64,000 nucleotides of DNA from Gnetum montanum (GCA_015680685.1 MNCI01002192.1:464452-528451); one strand, 5' to 3'; shown: positions 25,381-38,335, counted from the stretch's first letter. Program-made: numbers and translations. Notes: generated from the letters alone by a model not told the origin.

Positions 25381-25479
25381 GATCCATTATCAATGGCTTA
25401 ACATAATTTTATCTTAACAAATATTAATTATTGTACCATTAGTTAGAAGCTAAGGCTACAAAAAGTACAACATGTCATG

Positions 25480-25932
25480 AAGTTAATCTAAGAATAGTAT
25501 GCATTCTGTTTAATAATAAGAATAGTAAATAACAATAAATGAAAATGTTTAACTAAAGAAAGCATTAAATAATTAAAGAAACAATATTAATCTAAGTGGA
25601 TGCTGCAATGATGGAAGTAATCTTGATCTTTATTGCCAATCATGTAACATGTCCAAGTACATCATACTTGAACAAAGGTATCGTACAATTACAAACATCG
25701 CACTACAGGCATGCACTGAGAATAACAGACTGGAAAGAGCAAACTGAAACTGAAACTATCTATTACTACTTTCTAAAAATCTATGCTATCTCATCCAGAA
25801 GCCCAAGTGTAGTATTTATAGGTGAGGTCTAGATGAGGTGACATCAAGGATCCGACGTTGCTTATTAGCCCCAACATCAAGACTTTGATGTCACATGTTC
25901 AATGTTGGGGCCCTTCCAATCTCAACTCATCA
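25480..25932 (-). repeat. 3' LTR of element F, truncated in U5
   Basis: The TG start at about 25932 follows a GGGGGTA tract. Next come an array with ACATCAAGA/TTGATGTCA inverted motifs (25834-25925), a TATA box at 25811-25821, and sequence matching 33020-33360. The U5 part seen in the 5' LTR is missing on the left, where element G ends. Confidence 0.7.
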
Positions 25933-25945
25933 TACCCCCATGACT
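25933..25945 (-). other. Polypurine tract of element F
   Basis: The minus strand reads AGTCATGGGGGTA directly before the LTR start. It would prime plus-strand synthesis. A near-identical motif also follows pol in several elements of this window. Confidence 0.55.
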
Positions 25946-26099
25946 GAATGAAAACTCATCCTTAAGTTAAAATGAGGAACAAGTTCTTTACAAATATTGG
26001 GCAGGTATAGGATTATTGACTGACTCAAAAAATGGACAAAATAGTTAACTCTTGGCATGCCACAGTCGTGCAGTACAAAAATGTGATACACTATTATAG

Positions 26100-28862
26100 A
26101 ATAAAATTAAAAATAGAACTGGGAAGCTCATGTGGTGCCTAGAGGTGGTGGCTCTTCCATTGGTTGCTTCCTTTTGTCATTAGACTACAGAAAATTGTAA
26201 TGGTTAAGCAAGGCTTGCAATTTTTCCTCCTTCATCCTTGTGTCATGCATTGTCCAAGATACTATGCTGATGTGTGTTGGCATTAGTACATCCCAAGAAC
26301 ATGGTAGTTGCAGAAACATTTGATTCACCTTGACATACCATGCAATGAACTACTATCGTTCCTTCTTTAAAGCCCTAGCTTTATACCTTAGCTCATGATA
26401 CTCTATCAATCTCCAAGCTAAGTTCAAGGCTACATCTTTCTATCCTTGGTATCTAGCTTTCTCCACCTCTAATTCTAAGTTTGCCACTTATAACTTTTGC
26501 AAAGCATCATTTTGATCCACAAACTCTTTCTCATACAGTACATAGGTGGTCACCACTTGCTGCCCCAACTCGCTTCAGGGACAACTTGCTATTAACATGG
26601 CAAGGTTGTCATATCTAAGGTTAGCCAACACCATGTACTCCTTCAAATCTTCTATCTATAAGTCCTTATTTTTAACTTTTTCTTGTTGGACCATGGCATA
26701 ACTATCCAAAATGACTTGCCATTTAGAATTTTGTACTACCAAGGAGCTGATGTGGGCCTTGTCCAACTTCATTTTCTTCTCATTAATTTCCTTATACATG
26801 CCAGCCTAGTCACGGAAGTGTTCCTTTAACTTCTCATATTTCTTAGACTCATTCTGCCACATACTGATCTCAATTGTTGTCTTTTAACAAATAGTGTGTA
26901 CCTCCTCCATAGAGAGGGTTTTGTTTCTTTAGGGTAATCTACTCATGTCCTAGTTAATCCTCACTAGTTGTTCTCCTAACTGGTGGAGACTCTCTTTCAA
27001 AATGTTCTTTCACTTCTCCACTGTGGTCAACCAAGCATTCTCTACAGCAAGCTACTTATTCTCTTCTTGGGTGACGGTCAGTGCCTTTTTATGCACATGG
27101 GTTCATGCATCTATAGTGAAGGCATTTCAGACAACCATATCCTTTTCTTGCTCCATAGCTACTCTCTCTTCCACTAGCTTGGCAAGCTCTTCTGTCTAAA
27201 ATTATTCTAGTTGATCAAGTATGACACATCAAGCAGGATCCCATCATTTAGCTTGCAGGGCAACCAACTCTTCTTGCAATCTTTTTACTTCAACTTCTAC
27301 ATTTTCTACCCTAACCTCAACCATGAACAACTTTCCTTTGGTAGTGATGATGTTCAATTAAGCTATAGTGACATCACTAGGAATGCCGAATAGAGTGTTC
27401 ATCACTTGACCCATTTGCAGCAAACGATCAAGCACATCCTCATGCACTACAGGAGTCATTGAGGTCCCAGTTAGCATTTTTGCATCCCTAAGTCCTACTA
27501 GATTGGTTAGAGGCATAATAGGATCATTAAATAACTCCTTAATGTGATCATTAATCACCTCTGCTACACTGACTACATTCTTATGTTGTAGCACCATAGT
27601 GATGTTGCCTTCTCTTATTTTCAATGTGACTTGAAAGGATGTAGTATTCCCAAAGATCTAGCATGACCATTGGGATCCCTCTCCTCTTGACTGAATCGAG
27701 ATCTCTCCCCTTGTTGGATCGACTGATATAATGGGTTGTTTGACATCGTCCATAACCTAGAAGAGATTAGCCTCATCCCTACTCCCCCAATTGACGATCT
27801 CAACAATTCTTTGCAAGTGGCTCATCGATGATCTATAATCTTGCAATAGTGATGATAGAGCTTGTGCTTGTGGGCATTTCTTAGGCTCTTGTTGCATTTC
27901 AATCCTTGATTATACCTCCTTTTCAACTACTTGCTCCTCACCAAAATATTTTCTTAATGCTATAGTTTTGAGGAGCTTTACAAGGCATGCTAAGCCTTCT
28001 TAAGGACATCATTAGTATATCCTAAGACTCCTACCTACTTACATAGCTTTCTGATCAAATAGGGGAATGGAAGTATTTTTCTCCCTAACTTTTTTTCTTC
28101 AAACCACCTTTGGATTTCTATGAAGTAGTATTAGGGAAGGTGAACCAAAAATTTTTCCATTAAAATGGTGCTTCCCCTAGCCACATAAGTGGAAATGTGA
28201 TTGATCCCTTTAGTGAAAAATAGGTGGTACATCCTGATCTTGAAGTAAGTTATCTCTTCGAAGGTCATCTCATTGTATGACTTATCTTCTTTGTCATATA
28301 CCCACCTTAGCCACAGTCTCTTCATTTCGGGGTTAGATCTAGTGGACAGGTATGTAACCTTGACTCATTCATTGGGTAGGTTGAGAGCTACAACTATATC
28401 TTTAACTACATAAGAGACATTCATCCTATAGATATTCATAATGGTACCTTCATCCTTATTGTGCTAGGATTGGTAGAATTACCCCATATACCATTTACCA
28501 CTACCTAGTAGGATTGACAACAATGAGGATGCTTTGAGTTGCATCTACACCGCTTCTAAGGTAAAAACCATGAATAAGCCAAAGTTCATTTCCACAATGA
28601 CTGAGGCCAATATGAACTTTTCCAAGATGGCAACAAGGTAGTCAAGGGGCAACGTGAGACGTTGTCCCTATTCAAGAGCTAGTACTTTTATCACCTTTCC
28701 TTGTGCTAATATCTTGGTAGTAGGAACCTCTTGATGGATACTAAAAGACTGGGCCTCCTATTCAGCATGTTCCTCATGTTCTCCTTGCTGGCCATGACCA
28801 CCACATGGACACTTAGTGGCTCTTCACAACAGTTCAGCCTAAGCACCTCTTTTTGGGACCAT
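26100..28862 (-). pseudogene. Accessory ORF of element F (unknown, coiled-coil C-terminus)
   Basis: I do not recognise the protein. A sense frame of roughly 900 codons can be followed with stops from an ATG at 28862-28860, right after a splice-acceptor-like TTGATTGCAG. The N-terminal part includes LPLDYLVAILEKFILAS and YVVKDIVVALNLPNE. The middle has MKRLWLRWVYDKEDKSYNEM (28325-28266) and an aromatic helical stretch. The C-terminal third (27350-26150) is a heptad-rich, Lys/Glu/Leu-rich coiled coil ending EEPPPLGTT and a stop. Many stops stand where Gln or Trp codons are expected. A related ORF is in element B. Its place after pol recalls env-like ORFs, but no membrane segments are seen. Confidence 0.55.
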
Positions 28863-29446
28863 CTGCAATCAAGAAAAATACAAGTGTTACCAAGGTTATG
28901 TTTATTATCATTAATCCATTCATACCTTATTGATAACCTTAGTTCATTAAGCTCATTATGCGTATGATTGCAAGGTTAGAAAAATTTTCATTAAAAATCT
29001 CCCAAAAAGCATCTATCTCTTTCTACGACCCATCGCAACTAGTTACTTTTTCATCATATGTGGCTTAAAATAATGGTTATAGGCCCAAGGGTTAGAGAAA
29101 TTTGATTTCTAACACTATCGTTAATGATTTTTCATTATAAGTCCTAAGGGTTTTAACATTCTTACCCTTAGAATACCTTCCAAGTGAGAGCAAATATTAA
29201 CAAATCAACACAAGGTTTGCACACACACAAACCTCCCCCATCCACCCACCCCCATGACTACGTTGAAAACTCCAGGTTTAGATAGATTCAAACAATACAA
29301 AAATTAGAGCATTAGAGAGCTATATATTGCAAGTGGAAGATGGAGACACCGAGCTCTAATTCATGAGAAAAAATTGCAACAACTCCCCTAGTAACAAATG
29401 AGAGAAACGAAGTTCATGTTGCATAGGGATCCACTATATATACTTT
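28863..29446 (-). promoter_or_regulatory. Putative internal promoter and leader intron of the F accessory ORF
   Basis: A minus-strand TATA box (GTATATATAG) lies at 29433-29446. A donor-like GAAG|GTATTC sits at 29177/29176. An acceptor-like TTGATTGCAG ends at 28863, one base before the ATG of the accessory ORF. The implied intron is 314 bp. Upstream of the TATA box, 29450-29500 resembles the U3 motif of the F LTR. Function is inferred. Confidence 0.4.
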
Positions 29447-31379
29447 TTTTGAGACCTAACATTGGGTACATGATGTCAAAGTCCACAAATTTTGATTTTT
29501 ATGGGGCCAAAGGAAATGCAAACTAAAGCTTTGGGTTTGACTGGAGGGTTGAAAGTTAAATTTTACAATTTGAGTAAGTGGAAAATTAAGTGGAGGCACA
29601 AAAAGTAGGATAAGGTGAAGTCATCAACATTAAAAGTACAAGAATAAGCAAGAAAAGGGTGTTGAAAGCATGATTATGGAACAAATTTTATTTATGATAA
29701 GGAAATAATAAAATATAACAAATGGAGTGCATGGAAGGTGAAAAATGATGTGGTCATGTTAAACAAGTACAAGTCACAAAAGTTACATAAGTGGGTCCTC
29801 CCCAAAGTAGGTTTTAGCCTATGATGCCCTTGTGTAACCACACCTATAATGTTTGTAGGCACTAGAGAGGTTGAATGAAATGCATACCTATGAAACAAAA
29901 CACACATGTTAAAACCACCAAATTGAGATAAAAACTCTATGTTACACAACATGACAAGTTATGATCATCCAGATAACAAGATGAGATGGACTGTAGAAGG
30001 GATCATAGAAATCAGGACATGAGATTTCATACTATGGTCACAATGAAACCATGTGTGTTATTAATGGTTAAATAACCATGTGTCCATCTATCCAATATTC
30101 AAACCAAGTCCAATCCACATTGCAATGACATTGCATTATGTCATCACATCGACAAATAACCATAATACTATCAAAGCTGCAAGGAGTAACATCACTTGGC
30201 ATTTTGTCCAAGGAAACAACATTATCACGGCACAATTATTCTATTCTCTTTTTTTTTTGTTTTTTTAATGATTTTGTGAAGCCACCAACCTTCACGCATG
30301 GGTATAGGCCTTTCCAGTGGGATCCATAGAATCTTATTCAATGTCGTGTGAAGTTGCTCTTACTTCCATTTTTCATTAGATCTATACGGATATTGTTACA
30401 ACCTCAACAACACAATAGAACTCATAGAAGTAGCCAAAGAGAATCCACAAATCTCCTTGATGTCATACCCTTTACATTCCTTTCTGGTTCTACACTTTTC
30501 CATCTAGACACAATGATTATGAAGTTATATAGGCTTTAGATGATGAAAAAGATTACCATCATGACTAGAGCAAGAACCTCTTATTAATGGAATGGGTGGA
30601 TGGATTTCATGGTCTTAATGTCTGAATAATCAGTCCCTTACGACTCAATAACATAGACAAAAACCTCACCTCAATGGGAAACATGACCAATAGCAATATC
30701 ACATACAAAGAAAATTAAAACAACTAGGAAAAAGATGAAAAAATAGAAAAATGAGAAAAAATTGTAAAACAAAAAGATAAAAACCACTTTAAAATACTAA
30801 AGATTAGAATGGTGGGTAACCCCCATGACTAAACATTTGGTTGTGGCTAAAATTAGTAAGTAGATGAATAGGATCCATGCATGTATAAAATGTTGGAAAC
30901 CCTTCATACCCCAACCACTTGATGTCTATTGGTGGTGTGGTGGTTGTGTGAAAAATTTGTTGATCACACACTTGATGGTTATATGTATGATGAGTTAGGA
31001 TATGAGGTGTTTTAACATTATGGATAACTATCCCACAATTTCACCCTTGAGTATGAGGTGATATGCATGGAGTTATTTTTCTCCCCATATTTGTAGATTC
31101 ATTGGTCGGGTGTGGGATTAGAGTAATAATGGATAGTGACCCTTGTGTATAATTAGAGGTCATTGGTTGAGGCAAGGAAGGTTTTGCACTAGATTAGCCT
31201 TGTGCTAGCTTAGTTGATGTGGTGAATCCATTCATTATCTGCTTCAACTTATGACCTTCTCACCAAAAGGGACATTTTTGACATTGTGGTTGAAACCCAC
31301 TAGTGTCAGCATGTCTATGCATAGTTGCAACACAAGTGTTACTTGTTTGTTGATATTGGGGTGCTAAACCTTCCTAAGT
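29447..31379 (-). other. Non-coding spacer of element F
   Basis: No gene was recognised. It contains the U3-like motif near 29450-29500, a stretch similar to the 3' non-coding blocks of B, D and E (29800-30330, weak), an A-rich segment (30700-30790), and the post-pol purine motif near 30830. RT, RNase H and integrase are absent. Confidence 0.45.
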
Positions 31380-32500
31380 TGGTGGTGGTGGCACATAAGG
31401 AGGTGGATGATGAGAATATCGAGTGTAGGTTGAATGGTAAGAGGCATGAGGTGGTGATCCTTTAGGGGATGTCATGTATTGATGGTACTCAAGAGAGTGG
31501 TAGTAACGATTTGAAGTAGAGGATGCATAACTAGTTAGAAAAATAGGGTGTTCAACATAATAGCCATGTGTTTTCGATGAATATGGCTAATGTGGTGGTG
31601 GCCCCACCCATGACTGTGATTTTTGCCACTATGGTTGATGATTGTGTTGAGGCTGGTAATAAGTCCCCATAGGATGGTATGATTGAATTTCATATCATTG
31701 TAGACCATCATCGAATTGAATTTGGTTTCAATGATCTATACCACACTTTGACTCTATCAATTAGTGCCCTAGGAAAGAGCTTAACCTTTTGCCATCCACT
31801 TTCAATATTATAGTTAGAATAGGCATCATGAAAGGCTTGTAAATGATGTTGCAAATCTAAATCATAGCCTCCTACAAATTTTAGAATATTATTCATGTTA
31901 AGCTTAGGTAGTCAACTCTTTTTGTAATGCTTGCGAGATATCTTAACAACCTCTGTGATATGCATTAGACTCTTAGTGGCCAATAGGGGTTCATCATCAT
32001 CAAAAAGATTGTGAGGGAAGTCCCTATGTTCATGGTGTCCTCTTTGACTCTTCTCATGGGTTCAATTCTAGTTTTTAATCTAACCCTTTAAGGGAGCTCT
32101 ATCTCTATACCTATGTTCATCTACATTAGAACTAGATGCTGAAGGGAAAGAGGAAGATGAGGAATTGGAAGAGTTGTCATGGCTTCTATGGTATTCCCCA
32201 GGGTCCCTTAATTTGTCATCTCTAGCTTTCAAGGAGTTCTTAGGCCTTGAGGCCTCCCCTAGTTCAGGACTTACATCATCTCCTCTAAGATTATCTAGCT
32301 CAAGTGAATGTAGTCTTTGGGTGTTGTTAGGGTGATCATGATCATAAGAAACCCATGCATAAGGTTGATCACTTCAATCTTCTTCATCATATATTGCATT
32401 GTTTCTCCAATGAATTTGTTCACTATACCATGCATTGTCATTTCCATGTGGGAGAGAAATTGTTCTTGGTTTATGGTGTGTGTGTGAGTCAATAGCTTCT
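31380..32500 (-). pseudogene. Element F gag remnant
   Basis: The minus-strand frame 31896-31708 contains NNILKFVGGYDLDLQHHLQAFHDA and LFPRALIDRVKVWYRSL, equivalent to the gag core of elements A and D. Upstream, 32490-32100 gives the N-terminal charged and Ser-rich part. Downstream, 31670-31400 gives the Tyr/Gln/Pro-rich tail directly, so the middle of gag with the Cys/His box appears deleted. Many stops are present. Confidence 0.65.
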
Positions 32501-32566
32501 GAAAGATATATCATTAATTCCTTTACAACAATCTTTTAAAATATAACTAATCTAGATAAGTAACAC

Positions 32567-32587
32567 CATCCCCTACAATAGTGCCAA
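32567..32587 (-). other. Primer binding site of element F
   Basis: The minus strand after the LTR end (CATCA at 32588) reads TTGGCACTATTGTAGGGGAT, aligned with the sites of elements A and E. Confidence 0.7.
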
Positions 32588-33364
32588 TGATGAGCAGCAA
32601 GGTATCCCTACACTCAACCACATGAATCACAAGCATTTATGCATGATCTAGTCAAACTCCATGGATGAGACTAGTTGTAGCATCTAGATTTTCATGCCTT
32701 GATTACAATTCATTGTCTTCCCACTTGGACTAGTGGTAGCTTTGTCACATATGATTTAGTCCAAAGTGAGGCATATGATGTGGTTCCTAATTCTATGCTA
32801 TGCTACTCCTAATGACAAAAAGAGATAAATTGATTAACTCATGAATAATGAAAACAAAGTCTAAATTAGCCTAAGGTGATGATATATACTCTTAATCATT
32901 TGTACATGTCTTAGACTTCATGGAGCTACTTCTGGGATTACTGACTGTATGTCACTAGTTGTGCCAAACGATACACCTTTAAGTGACCAAGTATTTACAC
33001 TTAAACACTCATGATTAAGGTGTACGCATTCCATTTAATAACAAGAATAATAAATAATGATAAATGAAAATGTTTAACTAAAGAAAGCATTAAATAATTA
33101 AAGCAACAATATTAATCTAAGTGGATGTTGCAATGATGGAAGTAATCTTGATCTTTATTGCCAATCATGTAACATGTCCAAGTATGTCACACTTGAACAA
33201 AAATGCCCTATGATTACAAACATCACATTGCAAGCATGCACTGGGAATAACAAACTGGAAAGAAGAAACTGAAAACTAAAACTATCTATTACTACTTTCT
33301 AAGACTCTAAGTTGTGTCATCTAGAAGCCCAAGTGTAGTATTTATAGGTGAGGTCCAGATGACT
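32588..33364 (-). repeat. 5' LTR of element F, truncated in U3
   Basis: It contains the U5 and R parts and a TATA box at 33337-33347 that aligns with 25811-25821 in the 3' LTR. The U3 array and LTR start are missing; the match stops near 33364. Confidence 0.7.
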
Positions 33365-35089
33365 CATCACCATTAAAAAAAGATTAAAAAAATTTGAAAG
33401 TTATGGCCAAACATGATCTTAAAAAGAACATCCTCTTCATAAAGTTTGATATAAGTTCCACTATCTAAGATATCTTCTATACTAATCATTTTTATCTTAA
33501 AATTAATTAGGATTATAATTTTTATTATAAGTTGTATTTCATAAATTTTATATAGCATGTAATAAATTTCAAATAAACTCACAAGGTGGTGTGCAAAGTG
33601 ACACATATCTTATACTCTTTTTGATTATATAATTATTTTAATCATCATTGAACATAGCTATAATATTAAGTAAGATATTATAGAGGTAAGTGTTTCAGTG
33701 ATGAGGGTTTTGATGGTGACTATAACATCCCATCCCTTGTTAAGGATAGAATTGTATTATCAATTGTGTAACTAATCTTCAAAAGAAGTGGTGCCTTGTT
33801 ACAAGGAATTGTAATTATTTACAATATCCGTTGGGAATGGGTTTAACCTATGACATTTAAGGTTAGGTTAGATGTCATGCCAACCATGGAGTTGTAGGGC
33901 TACATTGCAACTAATAAGAGCCAAGTGAAGTAGGATAGGAAGGTACTAATCACACCTTTAGTCTAATGGCCTAATTATGATGAAAGTGATGGATTACATC
34001 TAAGGGTCCTAAGTATCACAAGAAGATAATCCAAGGCTATTGACAATGTATTAAAACAAACTTTATTAATAAAGTTCCATTGTTTATTTCATCTTCAATT
34101 CCATTACTTTATAAATATTTGTAAGTTTGAACATATGATCTAGATTATTTCTAAGTTAAATGATAACTTTATGTGACAAATGATTGAATTCATTGATATC
34201 TGAGTACAAGATGTCACATTTAATACTAGAGTAAATCATGGCCTAGGAGCTAAAAGCATATTAAAGGGAAAAAATCAATCACTAATGTTCTTTTATTAAA
34301 ATAAGAATGAGAGTACATTAATGAAGAAGATGAAACATGGAAAAAGTGTGAACATGGATGACACAAGATGAATTAAGCATTCAACTTAAAGAATTGAAGG
34401 AGAACTCTAGTAGATTTTTCTTGAGCCACTTATTATTCCTTGTTGACATCATCTTCTTACTCTACATCTTGAGTCAACTCATCATAGGGTTCTCAAATGT
34501 ACCTTGTGGCACTTTTAACAGTAGCCTTTACCCTGTTATCATTTTCAAGTTTTGATTCTAATAGGTTAACTTGAAGTATCCATTGTGTCATATACTTTTG
34601 TAATTGCTTATCCTTCTTGTATATATGTAAGATCGACATCATCAATAATATAAAAAAAAAAGAAGAGAAGAAAAAAAAGAAAACGAAAGAGAATTCACTA
34701 CTCATGTAAAGCGAATCATTTTTTATCTAGAGTATTCACTCATGATTTAGTAAGTATCAAGCCAAGCAAGTAACACTCTCTAATTGTCCTAAAATCTATT
34801 CAAAATTTTTGGATTCCAAGTAAATAACATGAAAACCCCTAACATGTAATTGTTATGTTTCATAATGTAGAAGATCGAGTGCATATTTGGAGACATCGAA
34901 GCAAAATGAAGCAAACTAAAAACAAGAAAAATGTTTTGATAAATGCGAATATTACTTGAAAGAAACTTGCAAAAAGTGATAAATAATGGAAAAAGGTTAA
35001 GACCACTTGTGAACAAGGTTTTGCAGTAGACATAAATGCTAGCAACAAGGCAGTCATTACAAATAAGAACCATTTCAAAAATTATTCAA
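33365..35089. other. Unassigned AT-rich stretch, possible decayed LTR
   Basis: No gene was seen. The segment 33720-34650 ends with TTGTATATATGTAAG and CATCAATAAT, a pattern common at the R/U5 end of plant LTRs, but I found no termini or target duplication. An A/G-rich tract (34650-34692) follows. ORFs here are short and featureless. Confidence 0.25.
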
Positions 35090-35099
35090 AAAACATATA

Positions 35100-35640
35100 G
35101 GTCCTTTAAGGTGTATATTTCTTAACATTTATGGTGGAATTACAAATAAATCTATTTCTTTGAATAGTATTAGCTTCTATGATAACTTTGACATTATTGG
35201 TTTTGTTGAAACTTGGAAAGATGTTCATTTTCTAGATTTTGTAGTTTCTAGATTTATTAAATATATTGCAATAAATACAAGAGTTTGCTAAAGAGGTAGA
35301 CCTTCTAAGGGCATTGCAATGTTAGTGAAGAAATATCTTGAAAATTGTATGCTTTTAAAAAACATTAATGAACATAAACAATATGTTTAGCTAAAAATCT
35401 TTTGTCAACATGGTTATGCTTTTCTTTTCATATCTTATTTTGCTTTTAGAGATACTACATTGTATGATTCTATAAAGTTATCTTGTGATCATCCTTTTCA
35501 ATTCTTAGGTAGAGATATTGTAGAATTTGTAGTAAAATATTAAATATTTATTTGTGAAGATTTTAATACAAGGATAAGTTCACAACAAACAAAAATTATT
35601 CAGTAGCAATATAATGTTGGCAATTTAGACATTGTTGAAG
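35100..35640 (+). pseudogene. LINE endonuclease domain remnant
   Basis: The frame gives NIYGGITNKSISLNSISF, DIIGFVETWKD (35190-35225), GIAMLVKKYLEN, a central block ending FLGRDIVEF, and CEDFNTRIS (about 35556-35580). These are the N-terminal, ETW and GDFN-type motifs of the apurinic endonuclease domain that nicks target DNA in LINEs. The GDFN glycine has become Glu, and stops interrupt the frame. Confidence 0.7.
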
Positions 35641-36639
35641 ATCGCAACTAGACCTGACATTATATAGATGATACTATAAATAAGATGGATTAATAACTAT
35701 TACAATGGACAAAAATTGTTAATATTCTAATTTGCAATGAACTTGCTAGATTTCCTCCATCAGCATCATTTACTTTAACAAGACCTTAAGGTAACTCTTA
35801 CATTAATTTGCTTTTATGTTCTTATAAATATATTGATTTTATTAAAAAGTTAAAAGTTGGAGGAGTTTTAGTGGAATCTTGTCATATCCATGTTGAGTTT
35901 TTATTACAAATTCCAATTATTTCTCATATAACAAAAAAATAAGATTAGAAAAGAATATCAATACAAACTCACCCTAGTAATCAAAGGAAATTTATATGAA
36001 TGTAGCACATAACAAATTGGCTCTTGAAAGATAGCATAAGGAGCTTGAGCAAATTTTTCTTACAGTAGTTAAGCAAGTTATGCATTCACAATAACAAGAT
36101 GCTTAGAAGAGTTGGTTTGATGAGGATTGCATGCAAGCTAGGTAAAATATTGGGAATGCAAATAAGAGTCATAGACAAAGTTTAATTAAGGCATATAAAT
36201 TCTTGATTAGAAACAAAAGAAGGAAATTTATTAGGGAATAATAGGAATATTTCTCTTACATCATTAAGAAAAAACCTAGATAGTTTTGGCAATGTTTTCA
36301 TCATAAACCCTCTTCATCATTTAATTTTTTTATAGATATTTTCTCATTTTACAATAAATTATTTACAAGCTAACATGGTAATTCTAACATTATTTTACAA
36401 CAACCACCTTTCCAATTATCTTTTGAAAAAGTCATAAAGCTTATTAACAGCTAGCATTTAGCAAAGCTACATATTCAAATGATTTACATGCAAAATTATT
36501 AAAATGAGCAGGATCTACTATTCATAGAGAAATTTAGTGCAAATTAAATTTAGTAATGAAGTAAAGATTAAATCAACATTGGAAAACTAGTAAAGCTATC
36601 TTATTATATGTAAAAAAAGAATAAAAATAATTTTAATAA

Positions 36640-37330
36640 TTATTGATTGATCATTGTAAATAATCTTTTTACTAAGTTATTAGGCACTCTGCTAGAAAAT
36701 GGAATCAATTCTTGGGCTAAAGATAACAAGGTCCAAACAAGATATGACGTAGGTTTTAGACAAAATCACTCTACTATTGATCACTTAGTTACTGTTAAAC
36801 ACTGTATGGAATTTGCAAAACTACATATTAAAAAAGTTGTTTTTTGTTTTATTAATTTTACAAAAACATATGATCCAATGATATCTATAAAACTATGGTT
36901 GTGCTTGCATAAAATTGGCCTCCCTCCAAATTTGATTGTAGTAATTCAAAGATTATATAATGAAGTGATTATTGAAATTACATTTAGCAATTCAAAAAAA
37001 TTTCAATTCTAGAGTAAAATTGGAGTTAACCAAGACTATCCACTTTCTCTAACTCTCTTTATTATCTTTATTGATGAAATGCAAGAATGGTTGTGTAACA
37101 AGTAAGATAGTCATGCTGTCAAAATTGGATCCGAAGTAGTAAATTTTCTTTTATATGCAAATGATACTACCTTGATTTATACTACTCTAGAAAATATGCA
37201 AAATATTTTCCAAATTTTAGAAAATTATTATTATTCTTCTAGCCTTCAAGTAAATGTCGATAAAACCAAATTGATGATCTAGGGTATAAGAAATAACTAT
37301 TATAACTTTCATTTTGGAGGCACCAATGTA
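36640..37330 (+). pseudogene. LINE reverse transcriptase domain remnant
   Basis: The open stretch 36647-37009 has NNLFTKLLGTLLENGINSW, VGFRQNHSTIDHLV (the GFR..ST.D signature of LINE RT), VFCFINFTKTYD (the catalytic Asp motif as FTKTYD) and LPPNLIVVIQRLYN. After a stop near 37010 come NQDYPLSLTLFIIFIDEM (the G-x-PLSP-type motif) and FLLYANDTTLIY (37141-37176), where YADD has become YAND. The catalytic box is therefore mutated. The enzyme would have primed reverse transcription at the nicked target. Confidence 0.82.
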
Positions 37331-38335
37331 CAAATAGTATATTCTTTTAAATATTGATCCTTATTTATATGAACAATTACATATGTAAGAAGTACATTAA
37401 AGAAAAAATAGTAGGACTTTCAAGGCTTTAAATGCTTTCAAAAGAAAGTAAAAGGATTTAGGTCTTTGAACTTAGAAAGTTAGAAAACAAATTATTCAGA
37501 CTATTATCTATCCTACTATATTATATAAATGTGTTGTTTGGCAACCTAGATTCAGTGATAAACATTGGAAAGATATTGAAAGAATACAAAAAAATTTTCT
37601 TCTTAATGATTTAAAGGTGAATATGCAAACATCTTACTTAATGTTATTTTATGAATGTCATTTATTATCTTTAGAAGCAAAAACCTTAAGTTAATTCATT
37701 ACATACACTCACAGTTTATATATCTCAAGGAAAGATAAATTTTCTAAAGTAGTTCTTGAGGATTTGCAAAACTATGGTTGGTATTTTTAGAAGATGTAAT
37801 TGTTGAGAAAATAGAATATCTCTTAGGAGGACATACAACAAAATCCTAAGCATATTTGCCAACTAGTCAAATAGAAGGTTTTAACATAGATATGGGCTAA
37901 CGTGGAAGGTAAGAGTCAATTTTATTTATACCACATTAGATCTAATAAGCTAGATGTAAAAGCTCACTATCTCTCAATTGTTATTCCCATCAAGTATTGG
38001 AATGTTACCAGCAAGATTCACTTAAGTTCTCATCATCTTATGATTGAAAGTGGAAGATGGATTCAATTCCCTTGAGAAGAGCATATTTGCAAGTTGTGCA
38101 AATTAGAATCCCTTAAAGATTATTTATAAGTGTTTATTTCTTGTACTATGAATATTCATTTGAGGCAACATTATAATATTATAGCAAAAAGCCTGTATGA
38201 TTTTTTTTTTGATGCCCTCATTGATGCTTAGTCAATGTGTAGAGTCTATCTTAATTTTTCATGAAAATGTAATATCTATCCAATAGATCCAATGGGTCTT
38301 TAGATATAATAAAGCTTCATTTCATTTCATAGTCC

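Larger units (their letters stand above)
21784..25440 (+). mobile_element. Ty3/gypsy element G, Tat-like with extra RNase H, heavily decayed
   Basis: This plus-strand, very AT-rich pol relic lies between the LTR of E and the truncated LTR of F. In order I read a gag tail, protease (22089), an additional RNase H (about 22780-23176), RT (about 23600-24220), RT-linked RNase H (about 24300-24880) and the start of integrase (about 25050-25380). No LTR was recognised. It is a different lineage from A, B, D, E and F, being older and more degraded. The RNase H pair points to the Tat group. Confidence 0.65.
25480..33364 (-). mobile_element. Ty3/gypsy element F, pol-less, with accessory ORF
   Basis: On the minus strand the parts are a partial 5' LTR (33364-32588), PBS, gag (about 32500-31380), the post-pol purine motif near 30830, and a non-coding spacer. 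A putative internal promoter and leader intron follow (29446-28863), then a long accessory ORF (28862-26100), a purine tract, and a partial 3' LTR (25932 to about 25480). Protease, RT, RNase H and integrase are absent. About 345 bp of the two LTRs (25490-25835 and 33020-33360) are closely similar, so this is one insertion. Confidence 0.72.
35090..38335 (+). mobile_element. LINE (non-LTR retrotransposon), copy 1
   Basis: The order is APE-type endonuclease (about 35100-35640), linker, RT (about 36640-37330), a C-terminal region, and a 3' tail ending in TTTCAT repeats (38310-38331) instead of poly(A). Frames are decayed throughout. The 3' end from 38239 recurs at 62621-62715 in a SINE-like element. 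Related pieces lie at 53560-53960 (minus) and 62270-64000 (plus). The 5' edge is approximate. Confidence 0.8.

Noticed and set aside
33373-33606. 77-codon minus-strand ORF
   Set aside because: No motif, AT-rich, beside a truncated LTR; judged chance.
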